From Cliona cf. orientalis (taxonomy: Eukaryota > Porifera > Demospongiae > Clionaida > Clionaidae): DNA of 64,000 nt. Below, one piece after another: positions 35,764-47,067 of this stretch. The translations under genes were made by a program, and so were the position numbers. Where the stretch lies: positions 20,589,262 to 20,653,261 of the forward strand of contig OZ005689.1 of the NCBI GenBank assembly GCA_963930775.1. Reading direction: 5' to 3'. Each line of letters begins with the position of its first letter. Within the stretch, counting starts at the first letter, position 1. Under the pieces are notes generated by a model, which saw only the letters and a program-made list of their open reading frames with translations, searched no databases and had not been told where the DNA came from.

Positions 35764-36503
35764 TATTAGGCCTAATTAAGCATGTGGGCGTGTTCCTGGC
35801 ACTGTGTGGAGTGTGTGCGTGTGCGTTAATGCAGGTTTTATTGCTTCCGATTGGGCGTGGCTTCACGGGCCAGTGCTTGGACATCGGCGCCTGGGACTTG
35901 GCCTCGGCAACAGGTGGGCGTGTCCCGGAAGCGGTGGCGACCTTTGAACCCCGCGAGGAGGCTTTGGGGGCGTGGCAGGAGGTCAAAGGTGAGGCCATGT
36001 CTGTTAATGAGGCACTGTACGGCGGTGCGATCGAGGGGCCCGTACGGCTGGACGGAAGCTGACGATGGTTTGAAGCGGATGTGGTTGCGATGACGTGTTG
36101 TTACTCCGCCCACACAGGAAATGAGGTGAGCTCCTGCGTGGGCGGTGTGGCAGAACGGCCTCCAAGTGTTTGTGTGTGTTTTGGCCTTGAGGAAGCTGTG
36201 TGTTTTAATTGGGATTGATTGTGGGCTTCCGGTGGACATCCGGTGGTTAGTAGGCACTTGATTGAGAATGGTGGTCCTTGGGGAACAGGGTGGGGCTGTT
36301 TTGGGCGTGGCCTGGCCCCTCCCTTCCGGCTCGGCTTCCGGTCCATGGAGGATATTAAATGAACACTTCCGGCTCTAGCAGCCACACCCCTGAGACCTGT
36401 GCAATTAAAAGGGCGTGGTTACACAACATGCACCTCACTAATGACTTTGATGTGGTTTAGGTGTCATATCCCCCACCTCACGCCCACGCAATTTAATGGT
36501 ACC
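35487..36503. mobile_element. TTAA-flanked MITE rich in GGGCGTG, copy B
   Basis: Almost identical to copy A and in the same orientation, with TTAA at 35483-35486 and 36504-36507. Visible differences are the A-run length and a G/A change near 35909. Only 40 bp of other sequence lie between the two TTAA-flanked copies. Confidence 0.93.
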
Positions 36504-36507
36504 TTAA

Positions 36508-37849
36508 TGTCACAATCAAGGGATGATGTGGCTAGCATGCATGATCATCTATTAACAGTACATGCTCACAAAACATAGAGACATAGTTCATGCACAGATT
36601 TATATAATCTATGGTTCATGCACACTGCCTGTCCATTAGTACCGTGCCCATGCGCAGATGGAAGCGGTTGCAGAGGCCACACCCCTTGGCAAAGCAAGCA
36701 AGTGTGCTATGATAGATCTATGGCTATGGCAACGTTCTCGCTCTGCTCGAACGTTGCTACCGGACTACTGACAGGTATGAACAGACCTCGCCTCTCACTT
36801 TGCTCGAGGCTCGGTGGCTAGCGCCACCGCCTGCTTAGCAGGCCTTTCAAAGCGCGCGGCGCTTCCGCCGATCGTTCGATCGACAATGCGTCGCTAGCTG
36901 TAGCTATGGCCCGAGGCATTAAGGCTACTCTTCTTTGTGCACACGGCCCTACAGTTCTGACCAATCCTGAGCCTTGTAGTGTGGCTCGTTCATAGCAACC
37001 AGGCGCTTCCAAGACGCGTATCCATGCCCTCATGTAATGACACAGACTATATAATTAAGCTTCAATAAAATCAATACCATGTATGTATATACTATATATA
37101 ATAATAACTATTATACTCAGCCAAGTGTAAAGATGGCTAATCAGACACCAGATTGTACTACTTCTTTGTACTAAAGCTCTATCTAGTCGTGTCTGAATTG
37201 GATCACCATGCTAGGCTTTATCTTATACTTTATCAACCACTTTGAAATACTACATTCCACATAACATATTATAGCCCCATTGCATTAATTACATTATAAA
37301 ATAGGAAATTTCCAGATATCTCTGTATACTGACACACATCCGCCACCATTTTTGTGTACCACAAGTTAGGCCACTCCAATATTATGATTGGTTGTTTCCC
37401 ATTTCCCGCCCGCATCCTTTCCAGATTTTATTCATTAAAGTGTATTAGTATACCCGCTCTTATCTCGTTGTCTAACAGTAGCTTTGGCATGGGTCGTCAA
37501 TGTTGCTGGCGCTCTAATATAAAGTGAATAATGAACCGCCCGCCCGCATGCCCCGGGCTTTCTGATGAAAGGGGAAACAGTGAATCATACTTGAGTGGCT
37601 ATATGACCATTTGTGCTAGTAGCTATCGTTTAGTGACTCAAAGTCAAAATAAGCAATGGCCCAGGATAATAATTTCATGTCATTGAGCGATTCTCTCAGA
37701 AAGAGCAGCTGAAGGTCAGTCTAATACCTTTTTCTGGTAGACACACCCCTGCGTGGTACACCAAGATGGTGGCAGTCACATGACCTGTGATGATTTACTA
37801 CGTCAGCTGCAATGGGTCTATACAACTACATAATGAATACTTGCCAATA
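36508..37849. other. No gene recognised inside the IS3EU-like element
   Basis: The GC-richer stretch 36640-37010 has palindromic words (GGTGGCTAGCGCCACC, GCCTGCTTAGCAGGC) but no coding signal. The rest is AT-rich. If the RING gene hypothesis is right, all of it lies in an intron. Confidence 0.5.
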
Positions 37850-38450
37850 TGTGACTGGATCTGAGAAACCCGTAATCCATGAAATTTAGTTTGCTGTATA
37901 TTTGGATAGCTGTATCATTGGGCCTCCAAGTCTGAGACACATTGTGCGCTTGGCTGTGGAGCCAGAGTACGTTGTTTGCGAATCAGTGGCGTATCCGGGG
38001 ATGGGAGGTGGTGCTCAGGGTGCTCAAGCACCACCCTAAGGCTCAGAGGCATACAATTAATTAGTGCTAATATATATATGCCTTAGTTTACATCAATAAA
38101 TAATATCACTAGCATTTGTGACCGGATCTGAGAAAACCCGCCGTATTGGTCAATCCTTGAAATTTTAGTTAGCTGTATATCTGGATAGCTGCCTAGTATC
38201 ATAGGGCTAACCTGCCTCCAAGTCTGAGACCCATCGCACGCTTGGATATGGAGGTAGAGCGCTTTGTTTGTGATTGTGCCACACCCTCAATAGTCGAGAA
38301 ATTATGGTCTAAAGGCATTGCTATGCACGCATATGGCGTTTCCGTATACTACCCGTCAACCGGAAATCAATTAAATGGACCTGGGCGGAGCCGTTCGAAA
38401 TAAACGTAAAGATCGAGCAATGGTCCGACTTCAATGTTGACAACGGTCGG
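37850..38450. mobile_element. Two diverged partial relatives of the TGTGACC MITE
   Basis: TGTGACTGGATCTGAGAAAC (37850) and TGTGACCGGATCTGAGAAAA (38117) are related ends in the same direction. The interior of the second piece (about 38270-38430) matches the reverse complement of the right half of the 3383 copy. Older or different subfamily members, incomplete. Confidence 0.7.
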
Positions 38451-38689
38451 TGACTGTTATCACTATGAAATTTGCATGGGTTGATTCAACATTCTATCGT
38501 CGTCCTATTATACCTAAAAACTTCAGCTAGCTTTAATTAATAGGAAGAAGCATCAAAATCCTTCCTGATTCAATTGACGACTCTATCGGCTTCAAGCATT
38601 GATATTCCCTGCCCTATTGATATATTATAGGCTAGATCCCAAAGTTTAACATTCAGGTACAATTTGCAGCTGCCAATTAATCTAGCAAG

Positions 38690-38860
38690 CATGTTATAGA
38701 TGCATGGTCGAATGCACCCCAATTAAGGTCTTGTAACCGTCTTATTGGCCCATGACCCCCTCTCATCATTGGCCTACCCTATGATCACCCACACCCCTGT
38801 GGTGGCCGGCAATTTGCCTATAAAAACTTTGGTTGCTAGGTGATGGCCAATAAATATTAT
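38690..38860 (+). repeat. Interspersed repeat shared with 60186-60350
   Basis: Both places contain GAATGC(A/G)CCCCAATTA, then a stretch ending GCCTATAAAAA and TTGGTTGCTAGG-like sequence followed by CCAA.AAATA. Diverged copies of one family of unknown class. Confidence 0.65.
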
Positions 38861-39858
38861 AATACAACACTACTGGACCCATGCAGCTGACACCATTATT
38901 GTTATGATAGTGACCAAGAACTTCAAAGCTGCATGCTAGCCAATCATTGTAGGTGATAGTGCTAGGGGTGGAGACACATGTACAAACAAACAGCCACACT
39001 ATCTCAACTACTACCTGGTACAGCACACCTGTTATGGATCATGTGGGAACACAAGCAAGGCTTTATGCAGTCCCCCTGGTACAAGCATCTGCTTTGACAT
39101 TATTTTTAACCCCCCTATCTACGCCATGATGTGCTAGGGGCAGCTACATGTATAGGGTGGTAGAGTTATCTCTATCAAAAGTCATGCAGACTGCAAAAGC
39201 ATGAACATGTACTACCATAAAACATTACTATAAAGGTATACACTCCCCTGTTGCTGCAGGAATAAATATATTACTATGGCAACAGCACCCAATATTCACA
39301 AAAGTTACAGTGCATGCCTATATGGTGGAACAGTGGCCTACTATAGTAGTAATACCATTATGCTAATAAACATAAGATGTAAATAGCACAATCTTCTACA
39401 ATTCAGAATATCACGCAAAAGTTTGTGGTCAGCTAGAATTAACATGGTAAATACCTTAGACATTTCCACACTCAAACTGGCCTTCTACCACTGCTTAGCT
39501 TAGTGGAAATCATCAAAGTACATGTACACATAAATAGTATGGGATTGACATAACATGGAAATAGCAAAAACCTGGGGATTACCAGCATAAAAGCTGGGAT
39601 GCATGGCTTTGATCGCCAACTGGGTGGCAAGACATCTCAATAGTCAAGTAAGTCTAACAGTGAAATATTGTAACATTGTGCACGTTACACTTTCCACTGG
39701 AATACATGCAGGCACATACATGTATGCACAATGTCGTGCAGTTCACTACTTCCACTTTTAAATCTCATGGTTGCAAAAGGAGGCTAGGCTATTAAACATT
39801 CTGTTGACTTCCAAAATTGTTCACAGTCACAGTGCTCAACGTGGGGCAACGGTAACTA

Positions 39859-40350
39859 CCGTACTCGCTCTAATTATTCGAACGGCCAACAATAATTACT
39901 AATATTGCCGTTCGGTGTTAAATAGAAAGTAAATAAATTCGGGTAATGGTTTGTTCGAGTGTAAATAGAACGGATCCGGTACAAATGGAGAAAGCACTAT
40001 TATAGCGACGAAGAAACAGCAGTCGATGTCCAACTATAGGTTTATCGTCGACAGCTCTAGAGTTCTCAGTATCGCTGTGCTCTCAGGAGCGATCGCAAAA
40101 TGATCGCCGTCTGTGTCTGTGTTACCTTTCTGCTCTTATATGCTGTCCAAGATGTGGTAGCCACACTCTTCGATGAACGTGGAAGAGTTGTCTCGAGCTC
40201 CTGCCATGCTGTAGCGCGTGGCCGTTCGGTTGATTTAGAGCGGGTGAGAAAACTTGAAATTCAAGATGTTCGACGAATTAGGAAGGAAATTAATTACTTA
40301 AACTTGCTGTTCGGGCTATTAGAATGTTCGAATAATTAGAGCGAGTACGG
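39859..40350. mobile_element. TA-flanked MITE
   Basis: TA duplicated at 39857-39858 and 40351-40352. Ends CCGTACTCGCTCTAATTATT and its complement (the CGAAC after it also matches). A 79-codon ORF inside starting at 40100 is not supported as a gene. Confidence 0.88.
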
Positions 40351-40471
40351 TATTAAAGATTCAGAGCAAGACTACATGTGGGTTGGTATTAATAATAGCC
40401 ATCAAAATTATTATTAGCTACTACATACCAGTGAAACTTAACCACAAACAACTCAAAAGATACACACTTAC

Positions 40472-41141
40472 CTCTGGTACCAATGCTATCTGGAATCCTA
40501 AGGTTTTCAGAATCTAATATCACAACAGGCTCCCCACCAAATGCCTCCGCTGACGCGATGTCCGCAACTCCAGACACTGACGACGTTTGCTCGGTAAGAG
40601 TAAGGGGAAGGTTAAAGGTCTTCGTTATGGTCATGTCCACCTCATCGTATCTACAAATCTCCACAGTCTTTGTCCACGAATTACCAACATTCCTCTTTGC
40701 TTCTTGCTTAGCAACGCCCGGAGGAAGTTTGGATGCTCCAGAGGGCTTCCACTTCGCCTTCGTTGGCTGGGATACTCGGATGGAATCTGGTTGTTGGTAC
40801 GCGTAAGACGTGCTCGGTCCAGGTCTTGCGGATAGAAAATTCTCCGTAGCTGTAGGTTTCGAGGGATCACCATTCACCGTCCACGATACACTTGCGTTCA
40901 TCTCGTAAAGGCAAAAATCTCCATCGCTGTCCGGGGTGGCAACGGTACCGTCTTCTCCCACCAGCACAATGGAGTGGGGGAACACATTGAACACTTTCGC
41001 AATGGTATGGGCAGACATTTGGGATCGCCTGAGTTTAACTGATATCACTTGGTTCCTCAATGCATACATATCCATGATGGAGCTCAATTTGGCATACAGA
41101 TTCTTCTCAATCTCCTTTGCTTCACACTGCAGTACAGCCAC
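40472..41141 (-). CDS. PB1/ubiquitin-fold-like first exon, divergent partner of the transposase
   Basis: Starts at ATG 41141 and runs 670 nt to a donor (GTAAGT at 40471). Residues 1-110: NQVISVKLRRSQMSAHTIAK, then VFPHSIVLVGEDGTVATPDSDGDF, reminiscent of short ubiquitin-fold modules seen in other invertebrate transposon accessory proteins. Residues 110-175 are Ser/Pro/Gln-rich. It then has a folded-looking segment TVEICRYDEVDMTITKTFNL. I do not recognise a named family. It lies 121 bp from the transposase start and inside the same TIRs, so it is probably element-encoded. The exon ends in phase 1, compatible with the RING exon at 34175. Confidence 0.65.
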
Positions 41142-41262
41142 CTAGTGATTTTCTCGAACTAGCTATCTGTAAGTGGCTCTGAGCGTATGCGTAGGGCCTA
41201 GAGTACCCAAAAACGCGCGCGCGGGCAATTTACAAGCCACACCCTCTCTTCAAGTTTAAAAT
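41142..41262. promoter_or_regulatory. Shared divergent promoter region of the IS3EU-like element
   Basis: This is 121 bp between two divergent ATGs. It contains AACGCGCGCGCGGGC and GCCACACCCTC, but no clear TATA box. Bidirectional use is inferred from spacing. Confidence 0.4.
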
Positions 41263-44200
41263 ATGGATGGTCTGAAGAATCAAGATCCGGATTTGTTTGA
41301 AAACCTTCAAAAGATGGTGGATGAAGGAAAAACTTATGAACAAATAAGTGATGTTCTACAGATGTCCTATACATCGGTCACTCGCGGACTATCAGCAAGG
41401 AGCGTAAGGCGTTTTTGCGCTCTCCATGGGATTGCGAAGAAGAAAGGTCCAGACCTCGACCTGGTAATTTCCCAGAGCGTTTCTGAGGTTAGTTACAAGT
41501 ATGATATGACCATTGTCCAATTGCCAGTTACCCTGCTGTGCCAGAATGTGGGTGCATAGGCTGAGTGAGATCAAACATAGACTATTCATAATTTTTTATG
41601 ATATTTCCCTCAATTAGCAAGAATGGCACAGTGAAAATTCTCAACCATAGAAGATACTGGTGACCTAAAACCCTGTCACAATATTATATAGCTACTTGCA
41701 TGTAGCGGGAATGTGAAAATACGAATTTCCTGTTTCCAAGAAAATACAATTAATTAATTAATCATAATTAAATTAAAGAGTATCATACCCACCTATGCAT
41801 TTGATCTAGCATTATGCAAAAGATATTTCCCTCGATAGTCTCTTGCACCCTGACACAGGTTCTCTTGAGAGTTATACCCCCCCTCCAAATTACATATTGC
41901 CACTTTGCCCTCTCCGCGGAAGTCAAGTTAAATGATATCATCACTATTAATACTGTATAGATGGAAATTTTTGAGGGGTATATATTTTTGTGGATAGGTG
42001 ATCTAACATTAATTTTCATGATTCAAATTTCACAATTTTACCAGTATGATATTATATACAGTGGAACCCCTCCCATTGGGACCAAAAATTTTGTCTGCTG
42101 AAGCGAAGTGTCCTTAGCTCAGGGGTTAGTGGTTGACCATGCCCCTCCTACGGTGCAGCCAATTATGATAGAGCACTACTGTGTATACGACGAAAATGAC
42201 CACATTGATGAGAGATCTGTCAACTGACAGCTCCTATGCAAGAATTTGAGACATATTAATTTTAGGCTTTACTGTAGTTGCTGGTCGCTGAAACCGACCG
42301 ATTTAGATGGTGGGTGTGGCCTAACTGTCTGTTATGCGAGGTTGTTCAATATTGCGCTGGCTCGAACGTGACCAAAGTAAGTGTCTGTTACACGGAATAG
42401 CGGGGTGTCCGCTGTTGAGGGGGTTTGAATATATTGAAGTCTATGGAAATACAATTCAGACATTCAGAATTGTCCGTTATATCACAGGTGTCCGCTGTTG
42501 AGGGGTGTCCGTTAAGCAGGGTTCCACTGTACTTATAAATGAGCTGTGAAAACGGACCCTCAAAAATTCTTGCTATGCAGTCCAGCACCTGAGTTATTAT
42601 AGTATGATAGTGTATACTTTATTTCTCTTATTCGTTAGGTTGGAATATCATATGGCAGAAAAATGATGAAAGGCCTTTTGGCCACAAAAGGGATTAGAGT
42701 GTCTGAGTCTAGAGTTGGTACATCCTTGCAGCGCGTTTGCCCCAGGGGACATAATGCAAGAAGGACAAACTCTGTAAATCGTCTAAATCCAGTGAGATAT
42801 GCTGCCTCCTACTTTGGTCATAAGCTCCATATGGACCAGAATGAGAAATTAATTACCTTTGGTGTAACTCATGTCGTGGCACGTGATGGTTATTCAGGTA
42901 TGATAGTTGGCTACATGACTCTACCTGTGAAGAATAATGTTGCCATTTATGAAGAAATTTTCAGGTCAGTATTTCAGTCTAGTGCAACGTATGGCAGGAG
43001 CCGCAGGACCTGGTAGTTTTTGGGTGCTAATTTTTTTGTGCTAATTGACTGCAAAGCATACGTATATCTTATACAATACACAAATGAGGTACTATAGTTT
43101 GGTTATTAGTTGCATTGACTTATATAATACACATTATGTACATTTTGGGAGGGGTAGATGGCTGTCTGATCATCAGTATTTCTGGCTATTGGACAGTAGG
43201 TATAATTTTTAGGCTCCTAATTTTGTATGAAAGAGCTGTAGTATATAGCCTGATGCTAATAATTATTGTAATAATAATGTGCATGCATGTAACCTACATT
43301 AGGGTGACCATTTTTGTGGAAACCAATGTTTGATATTTCTGTGGATTGGTCCAAAAACGCAAAAAATTGTCATGCTCACATTATAATTAAGCACTATATT
43401 ATTATAGAGCATTAGAATTTGTTGACCCTGTACCTTTTTTGTGAACGGGTAGCAAATTTGTCAAAATCGCAGAAAAATGTTGCTGCAAATAATTGTCACC
43501 CTAAGGTATTGATTTATCCATGCAGATCAGCTGTAGAGAAGTATGGTCTATGGGACCAACTGAGAATCGACCATGGACGGGAGTTTTATCTATCAATGTA
43601 CATACAGGAGCAGCTGAGAGTAACTTACGGATGCCCTTCTATAACTCCATATGTTCAGTCTAGATCTAAAGAGGTAAATCCTTGAATAGAACCCGAGAAC
43701 ATACAACAATCCCATGAAGTATGCTTATAAACTTTTTCAGAACCTAACCATCGAAAGAATATGGCCTGAGGTCAACCATCGCGTTAATTATCCTATTAAA
43801 CTCAAATTGATTGAGATGGAGACCCAAAATTACATTGACCTCACATCACCCACTGTCAAATTTTGTGTATCCTTCGTATGTGTAAATGTTGCAGCTTGTG
43901 GACTAAAAATTTTTGTTGAAGCTTGGAACTCCCACCCAATTACAGGTAAAAATAATGCATAGAAAATAATAAATTATTATTATTGTTATTGTTATAAAAT
44001 TAATCATTCAGGTGGTGGAACCCCTAACAGTAGAGCAACTGAGAGATGGGGGACAACACCCATTCCCGGAGGTACACTGCCAACGGGTACCTTGGCTAGG
44101 CAGCAATATGAGGCCCAGGGGGGAAGCATCACTGCATTCGGTCAATTTGGGATCGATCCCTTAAGAAACAGACAGGATTTGGTGATTAGACGCGACTCTT

Positions 44201-44328
44201 TGTTTGCAGAGCAGAATCCCCCTTTCAATATAATGTTCTCAGATGTAGTCAGCAGTAGTGGAATATATTTAAGAGATGGCATTTTAAATTTTATTTTCCT
44301 GACTGAACAGTTGGAGCAATTGTTGTAA
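41263..44328 (+). CDS. rve-type DDE transposase, IS3EU-like (406 aa, five exons, intact)
   Basis: Exons 41263-41487, 42639-42964, 43526-43673, 43741-43945 and 44012-44328 sum to 1,221 nt with all phases consistent and no stop. The N-terminus has a helix-turn-helix (YEQISDVLQMSYTSVTRGL). KMMKGLLATKGIRVSESRVG follows, then the integrase-type core: HKLHMDQNEKLITFGVTHV (first Asp), LWDQLRIDHGREFYL (second Asp) and IERIWPEVNHRVN (Glu). The C-terminal part has AWNSHPITG and EAQGGSITAFGQFGIDP. Proteins of this type are common in cnidarian and sponge genomes. Expected to cut and paste with a 6-bp duplication. Superfamily name uncertain; the catalytic triad and intactness are well supported. Confidence 0.9.
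42059..42529. mobile_element. TA-flanked mariner-type MITE in intron 1 of the transposase gene
   Basis: Ends CAGTGGAACCCCTCC and, reversed, CAGTGGAACCCTGCTTAACG, with TA at 42057-42058 and 42530-42531. GTCCGCTGTTGAGG words repeat inside. Recognisable as a widespread mariner-derived MITE type. Confidence 0.9.
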
Positions 44329-44898
44329 TTAGTCATGCTTAGCCTAACAATTTAATAATATTATTGATATCAAGTTCACGATCAAGACATAACAATTAAA
44401 TTGCAGCTGGCCGGGGATGTTATTAATACAAATAACTATGATAGGTAATGGTCGTCGAGAATACCACAGAAACTGGGGATGATAGGTAATGGTCGTCAAG
44501 ATGACCCATCATTATAATGCTATGAACTCGGCCCGTCGGAGCCTAGAGCCATCAGCGCGGTGCCCTTAGCCACAGTCTTGAGCCCAGGAGCTATCAGCCA
44601 TTGGCTATGCATATGGCCTAGCTTGAGCCCATGATCCTGAGCTGAGGTGCCCTTAGCCGTGACTGTCTATCACCCATTGGCTATGCGGCGCCCTTGAGCC
44701 CAGAGCTATCCAGCCGCAGTGCCCTTAGCTACAGTCTGTCAGCCATTGTCTATGGCTTTTATGGCCTTGAGCCCAGAGCATTATGCTTCCAAGCCATCAG
44801 CCATAGTGTCTTTATCCCATTTCAGAGCACTGGCATGACTGGTCTGTAGGCAGCAAGGCTGAATCCAACTTGGCCACTTTAGTACACTCATTCACTCG

Positions 44899-45110
44899 GA
44901 TGCTTCAAATGTTGGTCTAGGGGCCGTGCTTAATCAAATAGGTGAAGATGGAGAAGAACATCCAGTTGCCTATGCCAGCAGGAAGCTGAAGCCTAGAGAG
45001 ACCCGGTACTCCACCATTGAGAAAGAGTGCTTAGCGGCAGTTTGGGCCTTGGAACAATTATCTTTATGGACAGCCATTCACCATTCACCATTCACCATTC
45101 ACCATTCACT
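44899..45110 (+). mobile_element. Continuation of the Gmr1-like LTR fossil (RNase H part)
   Basis: Resumes right after the CACTCG duplication with the RNase H region (about 44899-45075). It fades into CCATTCACCATTCA repeats at 45075-45108 and then a hairpin-repeat array. Its 3' end and LTR are not recognised. Confidence 0.8.
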
Positions 45111-45160
45111 ACGGTGGCCCAGAAGGTCACTCGTGATTGCACATTGGCCTTTCAATTGTG

Positions 45161-45560
45161 CTAAGAGATTGCACATTGGCGATTCGAACTTCGAATCTCC
45201 AATCTCCAATCTCTTAGGACACCGTGCTAAGAGATTGCACATTGGCGATTCGAACCTCGAATCTCTAATCTCCAATCTCTTAGGACATCGTGCTAAGAGA
45301 TTGCACATTGGCGATTCGAACCTCGAATCTCCAATCTCTTAGGACACCTTTTTAAAGAGAATAGCTACACATTGCTAGCCTCGTCCCCATACCCCCAAGA
45401 GAGCCTGGGGACTACGTAGATGAGGCTAGCCCATTGCGAACCTCGAATCTCCAATCTCTTAGGACACCGTGCTAAGAGATTGCACATCGGCGATTCGAAC
45501 CTCGAATCTCCAATCTCTTAGGACACCGTGCTAAGAGATTGCACATCGGTGATTCGAGCT
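45161..45560. repeat. Array of about six hairpin-forming 59-bp repeats
   Basis: Each unit reads CTAAGAGATTG ... ATTCGA, a 3-nt spacer, TCGAAT ... CAATCTCTTAG, so one unit can fold on itself. Units start near 45161, 45228, 45291, 45470 and 45530. One is interrupted by a foldback insertion at 45377-45432 with ends GCTAGCCTCGTCCCC / GATGAGGCTAGC. Confidence 0.88.
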
Positions 45561-47067
45561 AGGTAGGCGCGGCTGTATGGGCTGGGGATTTCCCTCGTCA
45601 CACCGTCTTTAATTGCGCATGCGCGCATGTGATTCTACCATAGCCGTACACGATCCCATCCAGAGCAGGAGAAGGCGTTATACGAGACTAGCACGTAGCC
45701 TGTGCTCTTCCACCATAAATTGTAGTGTGAGATTCCTTGCTATTATACTGGTGAGTATGCGCACGTGTGTATACATAGAACATGTGGGCCATGAGAGGAT
45801 TTGTAACCGTCGCTCACATAATTTGTTCCAACTTGCAAGTCCGTAAAATTTATGTTCATAATCTGTCAGGAAATTATTATATCTTCTGTCACTGACTTTG
45901 GGTCTTGATATACGTACCGTGATTGGCAACAACACAATCTAAATAATGCACACCATAATAACAACCTATTAATTAAATTATGTAAGACTTCAGCAGATGG
46001 CTTAGACGTATATTAGGTAGAAACTATATTGTCAATTGCAGGCCTTTGCCAGGCACCAAGTGCATGCTAATATTAGCTACAACATGTAATAGTAGTAGTC
46101 CGGGGTTCTGAGCCTGACTCCCCGGGCCATGCCAGGGTCTATCATGGTGATGGGAAATTTGACTGTGACACGTGATAAAAAACGGTTTAGTCCGATAGCA
46201 TAATGCCGTATAGCCAGAAATTTTCTCCAGGAGAAAGATTTCATCAGTTGCTTTCTTTGCCATCAATCTGAGTGCAATGAAAGGTTGCTAGGCTTGGTGA
46301 CTCGTATTAGTATACCGGTCACAATGATACATTTCGGCTAATGCGGTATGCTATTATACACACATACTTTATATATATATATAATATTATAGGTATGTCA
46401 GGTCACCCGCCAGCATTTGACTTCCATAATATCATAATAATCATGGTGTGTAAATCGGAAGTATGGTTGGGATGTAAGTTAGACTGCGTGATCAGTATAA
46501 AGTGTGTATATATACAATAATTATATTTCTATTTAGTCATGAGTATGATAGCAATCTTTAATAGAAAGGTTTTGAATTCATATTGATAGTTACTTAATTA
46601 AGGAGGTAATTACTAAGCATACTTTTTAATTAGGTGAATTCTTGGAGGCAAGATGTTTTTGATAATGGTCCACCGAACCGACGTAGTAATAATAATTATA
46701 ATAACGTTAAATACATAACTTTCACCTAAATTTGCCTTGTCTATAGTGAGTCTTAAGCATGAGTCTATATTGGGAGTTAGTGTGCACCAGCATACGGTAA
46801 TAGCAGAACGTTTGTTGAGGACATTTTGCCCAGGCAAGAGTATGAAGGTAATTTAAAAATAATATTATTGATACACATGTTTAAGGGGGTGAAAAACTCT
46901 GTTTTAAAGTTCGAACCATGCATGACAACCATAACTATCATAGAATTTTTCTTGGTGTTTTGGCGTTGGAGCTACTGAAGCATGCATTCTCCTACTTCAA
47001 GAATTCTACAACATGGATTATAAAAATGTGATGCATTGTTATTTTGCTCATTGTAACATGACTAATA
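45561..47067. other. No gene recognised
   Basis: AT-rich with scattered stops in all frames. It contains an AT microsatellite near 46370 and direct ACGTACC/ATTATT words, but no motif-bearing frame and no clear element ends. Confidence 0.5.

Larger units (their letters stand above)
32814..44892. mobile_element. 12.1-kb rve/IS3EU-like DNA transposon
   Basis: CACTCG at 32808-32813 and 44893-44898 is a 6-bp target duplication within the LTR fossil. Termini are AATGAGTGTACTAAAGTGGC and its exact complement. Inverted repeats of about 480 bp (to about 33290, and from about 44420) contain repeated words such as CTCTGGGCTCAAGG and GACCATTACCT. Two divergent genes start from about 121 bp of shared upstream DNA: an intact DDE transposase (41263-44328) and a PB1-like/RING gene (41141 down to 33553). 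A 6-bp duplication fits what I recall for IS3EU; the superfamily name is tentative. Several MITEs are nested inside. Confidence 0.88.

Noticed and set aside
34482-36385. Paired ORFs of 90-170 aa repeated in the two TTAA elements
   Set aside because: They are duplicated because the MITE is duplicated. Overlapping ORFs on both strands and poly-Lys/poly-Phe runs from the A tract show non-coding origin.
36618-37033. Possible gene in a GC-rich stretch
   Set aside because: Short ORFs on both strands, palindromic words and no motif; no splice pattern.
40100-40339. 79-aa ORF with a signal-peptide-like start
   Set aside because: Lies wholly within a TA-flanked MITE and overlaps its terminal repeat.
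45161-45560. CRISPR-like array
   Set aside because: Units are contiguous and self-complementary, without unique spacers of constant length, in a eukaryotic transposon setting.
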